Shown here: in pieces, positions 32,800 through 34,648 of the stretch
Layout of the letters: each line of letters starts with the position of its first letter
Numbering within the stretch: the first letter of the stretch is position 1
NCBI GenBank assembly: GCA_012035135.1
Contig: JAAUPI010000030.1
Span: 1 to 34,648 of the forward strand
DNA length: 34,648 nucleotides
Reading direction: 5' to 3'
DNA from: Microcoleus sp. CSU_2_2
Lineage (GTDB): Bacteria; Cyanobacteriota; Cyanobacteriia; Cyanobacteriales; Microcoleaceae
Program-made: the position numbers and the translations under genes
The notes under the pieces: model-generated
What the model saw: only the letters and a program-made list of their open reading frames with translations
Told to the model about the DNA's origin: nothing
Database searches by the model: none

Positions 32800-33048
32800 A
32801 TGTCACAAATTAAACAGCGCCTTCTAGAAGCGATCGAGCGGACTCCTGAACCGCTTTTAGAACAAATCTTAGCCTTCCTAGAATTTTTGACCAGTCGGAC
32901 ACAAACCGCGATCGTCCCAGACTTCGACTCAGATTTTGACTCAGACACCGACTCCAACGACCAAATTCTCGCCGATCTGAAAGCTTCTCTGCACCAAGCC
33001 TCATCGGGACAAACCTTCCCCATATCAGAACTCTGGGACGGCATCTAA
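32800..33048 (+). CDS. Putative antitoxin (DUF2281-like), partner of downstream RelE/ParE toxin
   Basis: 82 aa from the ATG at 32800, which has AGAGG 7 nt upstream; the longer frame from 32770 is probably not used. The N-terminal half is a two-helix segment (IKQRLLEAIERTPEPLLEQI, then FLEFL) of DUF2281-like antitoxins. The middle is strikingly acidic (DFDSDFDSDTDS), and the C-terminus reads LHQASSGQTFPISELWDGI, likely the toxin-binding tail. The stop overlaps the toxin start by 1 nt (TAATG at 33046-33050), typical of toxin-antitoxin operons. Confidence 0.78.
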   Translation: MSQIKQRLLEAIERTPEPLLEQILAFLEFLTSRTQTAIVPDFDSDFDSDTDSNDQILADLKASLHQASSGQTFPISELWDGI

Positions 33049-33404
33049 TGTCCGATATGCCAGTCCAACTCAAATTCACGGCATTATTCAAACATCGCCT
33101 CAAAGGACTCGCTAAAAAGTATCGCCAAATTCAAACCGATATTCAGCCGATCTTCGATGAGATTATCCAAGGTAACTTCATCGGAAACCAGATTACAGGC
33201 ACCCAATACATTGTTTACAAAGTCCGGGCTAAAAACACTGATGCCCAATCTGGCAAGAGTGGTGGTTATCGCTTGATTTATCAAGTTGAATCACCGAATC
33301 AAGTTGTTTTACACCTGATTTACTCTAAATCAGAACAAGCAAACGTTTCTGCCGAGGAAATCCAAACGGCGATCGCACAATACCAAGCAGACTCAGACGA
33401 ATAA
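33048..33404 (+). CDS. Type II toxin, RelE/ParE family
   Basis: 118 aa. The pattern KFTALFKHRLKGLAKKYRQI, DIQPIFDEIIQG, the YIVYKVRAKN strand, GYRLIYQV and VVLHLIYSK fits the cyanobacterial RelE/ParE superfamily toxins. The central loop DAQSGKSGG is a family feature. RelE members cleave mRNA on the ribosome and ParE members inhibit gyrase; sequence alone does not decide which. It overlaps its antitoxin by 1 nt and is cotranscribed. No degradation is evident. Confidence 0.87.
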   Translation: MSDMPVQLKFTALFKHRLKGLAKKYRQIQTDIQPIFDEIIQGNFIGNQITGTQYIVYKVRAKNTDAQSGKSGGYRLIYQVESPNQVVLHLIYSKSEQANVSAEEIQTAIAQYQADSDE

Positions 33405-33535
33405 ATTTTTCAAATCTCAACCCTTGTCCTTCTTGCTATTTAAAGCGATCGCGATACAATTAGCACTGGCTTAGAGTCACGATGGACAAACTTGCGCTAG
33501 TGGCAGTTCAGATGAATTTATCGGTAAATCCTATA

Positions 33536-33615
33536 ATTAATTTTCCACAGCCCCTAAAGCTTTGAGCGTGCATTTTTCAACTTTCGTTAAACCCGTAATT
33601 CCCTCCATATTCATC
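33536..33615. repeat. 80-bp direct repeat, left copy (WD40 C-terminal remnant)
   Basis: Matches 34318-34397 with 9 mismatches and no gaps. On the minus strand it encodes [20 protein letters not shown] then a stop, the same C-terminal peptide as the WD40-repeat gene at the window end. Only this tail is present here, so it is a remnant flanking the PIN toxin module. Confidence 0.88.
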
Positions 33616-33628
33616 CGATCGCCTATGA

Positions 33629-34072
33629 TTAGGATGCCAAAACATCACTCAGGATAACAACAGATAGATTTGGAACATTACGAAATCCATTGTCATTGGT
33701 TAGAAATAGGGTACAGCCTTCACTGATAGCTGTCGCAGCATGAATAGCATCAGGGGTTTTGAGATTGGTATTAGCCCTTAAATTAGCTGCTGTTCTCAGT
33801 ACAGATTGAGTTATGGGAACTAACTGTATCTCTGAGGATAATAAAAGTTGTTCGTAATCACGGACTAAGATAGTGTTAGAATTTTTTAGGGGGAAAACTA
33901 AGGTTTCCAGTAACGTCAATTCACTGGTCATAAGTTCAATTTCACCTGTTTGAAATTTCAACCACAAGGGTTGAAGAAGCGAATAGTAATTCTGGTTAGC
34001 TTCAACGGTGTAAATAATGACTTGTGTATCCAAGTAAATTGTAGCAGAGGATGGTAGGTTTAGCTGTCCCAT
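33629..34072 (-). CDS. PIN-domain toxin (VapC-like)
   Basis: 147 aa. PIN-domain acidic residues are visible: D15 in IYLDTQ, E51/E56 in the SELTLLET helix, D108 in KTPDAIHAA, and D127 in LTNDNGF. These nucleases cleave RNA (tRNA or rRNA) when free of the antitoxin. Its start overlaps the antitoxin end by 13 nt. The stop lies 14 bp from the left 80-bp repeat, so the toxin module is tightly framed by repeat copies. Confidence 0.9.
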   Translation of the reverse strand: MGQLNLPSSATIYLDTQVIIYTVEANQNYYSLLQPLWLKFQTGEIELMTSELTLLETLVFPLKNSNTILVRDYEQLLLSSEIQLVPITQSVLRTAANLRANTNLKTPDAIHAATAISEGCTLFLTNDNGFRNVPNLSVVILSDVLAS

Positions 34073-34299
34073 GAGTTTCTTTCTTCTTCTAGTTCCTGGT
34101 CAATTTCTTCAACAGTTCTGGATACATGACGGCTGCGGATTTCCGCAAGCAATTCCAACACTTTACGTCGCCCACGTTGAGGCTTTTCTGGTATAATTAC
34201 AAACACTTCAACTTCTTCACCCACAGAACCAGGCGGCACTTGAATTTCCAGCTTATCTCCTGCAAGAACTTTGGTGGTAATCCGTATTGCTGACTGCAT
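34060..34299 (-). CDS. Antitoxin partner of the PIN toxin
   Basis: 79 aa. The N-terminal ~38 residues (SAIRITTKVLAGDKLEIQVP, GSVGEEVEVFVII) look like a beta-rich DNA-binding antitoxin domain of a cyanobacterial type; I am not sure which superfamily. The C-terminal half is charged and helical (VEEIDQELEEERNSWDS), typical of the toxin-neutralising tail. AGGAGG lies 4 nt before the ATG (CCTCC at 34304-34308 on plus). The antitoxin-first order and overlap support the pairing; no annotated homologue was checked. Confidence 0.78.
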   Translation of the reverse strand: MQSAIRITTKVLAGDKLEIQVPPGSVGEEVEVFVIIPEKPQRGRRKVLELLAEIRSRHVSRTVEEIDQELEEERNSWDS

Positions 34300-34317
34300 A
34301 CTTCCTCCTTTGCGACT

Positions 34318-34397
34318 ATTAATTTTCCACAGCCCCTAAAGCTTTGAGGGTGGCTTTTTCAACTTCCGTTAAACCCGTAACACCCGTGATATTCATC
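34318..34397. repeat. 80-bp direct repeat, right copy (3' end of WD40 gene)
   Basis: The right member of the 80-bp pair (other copy 33536-33615). It covers the stop codon and last 25 or so codons of the WD40 gene on the minus strand, which encode [20 protein letters not shown]. Confidence 0.88.
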
Positions 34398-34648
34398 TCC
34401 TCATAATGTCGATCGCTTTTCAGTATCTTGAGGCACTCACCAGTCTCAAAATCCCAAAGTCTAATTGTGCCATCCCGACTGCAAGCAGCAATGATTTTTC
34501 CATTTGAACTGAAGGCAACATAGTTAATTCTACTGGTATGACCTTGCAAAATTTTGAGACATTCACCTGTACTGATATCCCATAATCTTACCGTTCCATC
34601 GACACTTCCACTAACAACTATTTCACTAGAAGAACTAAAGGCAACTGA
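34319..34648 (-). CDS. WD40-repeat protein, 3' part (continues beyond the window)
   Basis: Only the C-terminal ~109 codons are present and the frame is open to the right edge. Two WD40 repeats are visible: [32 protein letters not shown] then [40 protein letters not shown] linker and the peptide [20 protein letters not shown] end the protein; this tail is a recurrent C-terminal peptide of cyanobacterial WD40 proteins as far as I know. The start and any N-terminal domains (often NB-ARC, caspase-like or kinase) lie outside. Repeat-type scaffold, function unknown. Confidence 0.9.
   Translation of the reverse strand, partial: SVAFSSSSEIVVSGSVDGTVRLWDISTGECLKILQGHTSRINYVAFSSNGKIIAACSRDGTIRLWDFETGECLKILKSDRHYEEMNITGVTGLTEVEKATLKALGAVEN

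Overview
The window comes from a filamentous, non-heterocystous-type cyanobacterium, most likely an Oscillatoriales member such as Microcoleus or Oscillatoria (the genus is inference). The evidence is the combination of genes specific to oxygenic phototrophs (ndhS, thf1/psb29, a CpeT/CpcT-type bilin lyase), frequent HIP1 octamers (GCGATCGC), heptamer short tandem repeats (STRR), Uma2/XisI-type accessory genes, and many small palindromic intergenic repeats. I found no rRNA, tRNA, CRISPR array or prophage.

Layout. 1-192: heptamer tandem repeats. 192-3547 (minus): a CUT1-type sugar or compatible-solute ABC importer (binding protein, then two permeases) without its ATPase; a triplicated palindromic repeat lies inside the operon. 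4111-5370 (minus): DUF4912 protein with its own terminator. 6031-6921 (minus): ndhS followed by a HAS-barrel-like protein. 7056-8126 (minus) and 8443-9474 (plus): Mrp-type Fe-S carrier and hemF, divergently arranged. 9544-13539: STAS protein, CpeT/CpcT lyase, Thf1, ComFB-family protein and an M23 peptidase. 13722-15053 (minus): orphan TAXI-type binding protein with an IS200/IS605 right end lodged just upstream of its start. 15290-17065: recN. 17236-18640: two decayed IS200/IS605 tnpB copies facing away from each other.

18670-26029 is a signalling block: a CyaB-type adenylate cyclase (GAF-GAF-PAS-CHD) whose C-terminal TPR is split by a leucine-rich insertion, an unknown protein built from two internal repeats, and two tandem paralogous Ser/Thr kinases with unrelated membrane C-termini. 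Next come ppa, a metallo-beta-lactamase-fold gene broken by one missing base, a dihaem cytochrome c, a secreted protein, and an ABC exporter carrying an in-frame repeat insertion.

31744-34648 is an accessory island: Uma2, an orphan XisI, a RelE/ParE-type toxin-antitoxin pair, a PIN (VapC-like) pair, and the 3' end of a WD40-repeat gene. The PIN pair is bounded by 80-bp direct repeats that both encode the same C-terminal peptide of the WD40 protein.

The main points of interest are small-element biology (IS200/IS605 right-end duplication, a repeat recruited into protein, heptamers arranged as a hairpin), the split-TPR cyclase, the kinase pair with swapped tails, and the toxin-antitoxin insertion marked by WD40 C-terminal duplication. 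I did not find a clearly new multi-gene defence system.
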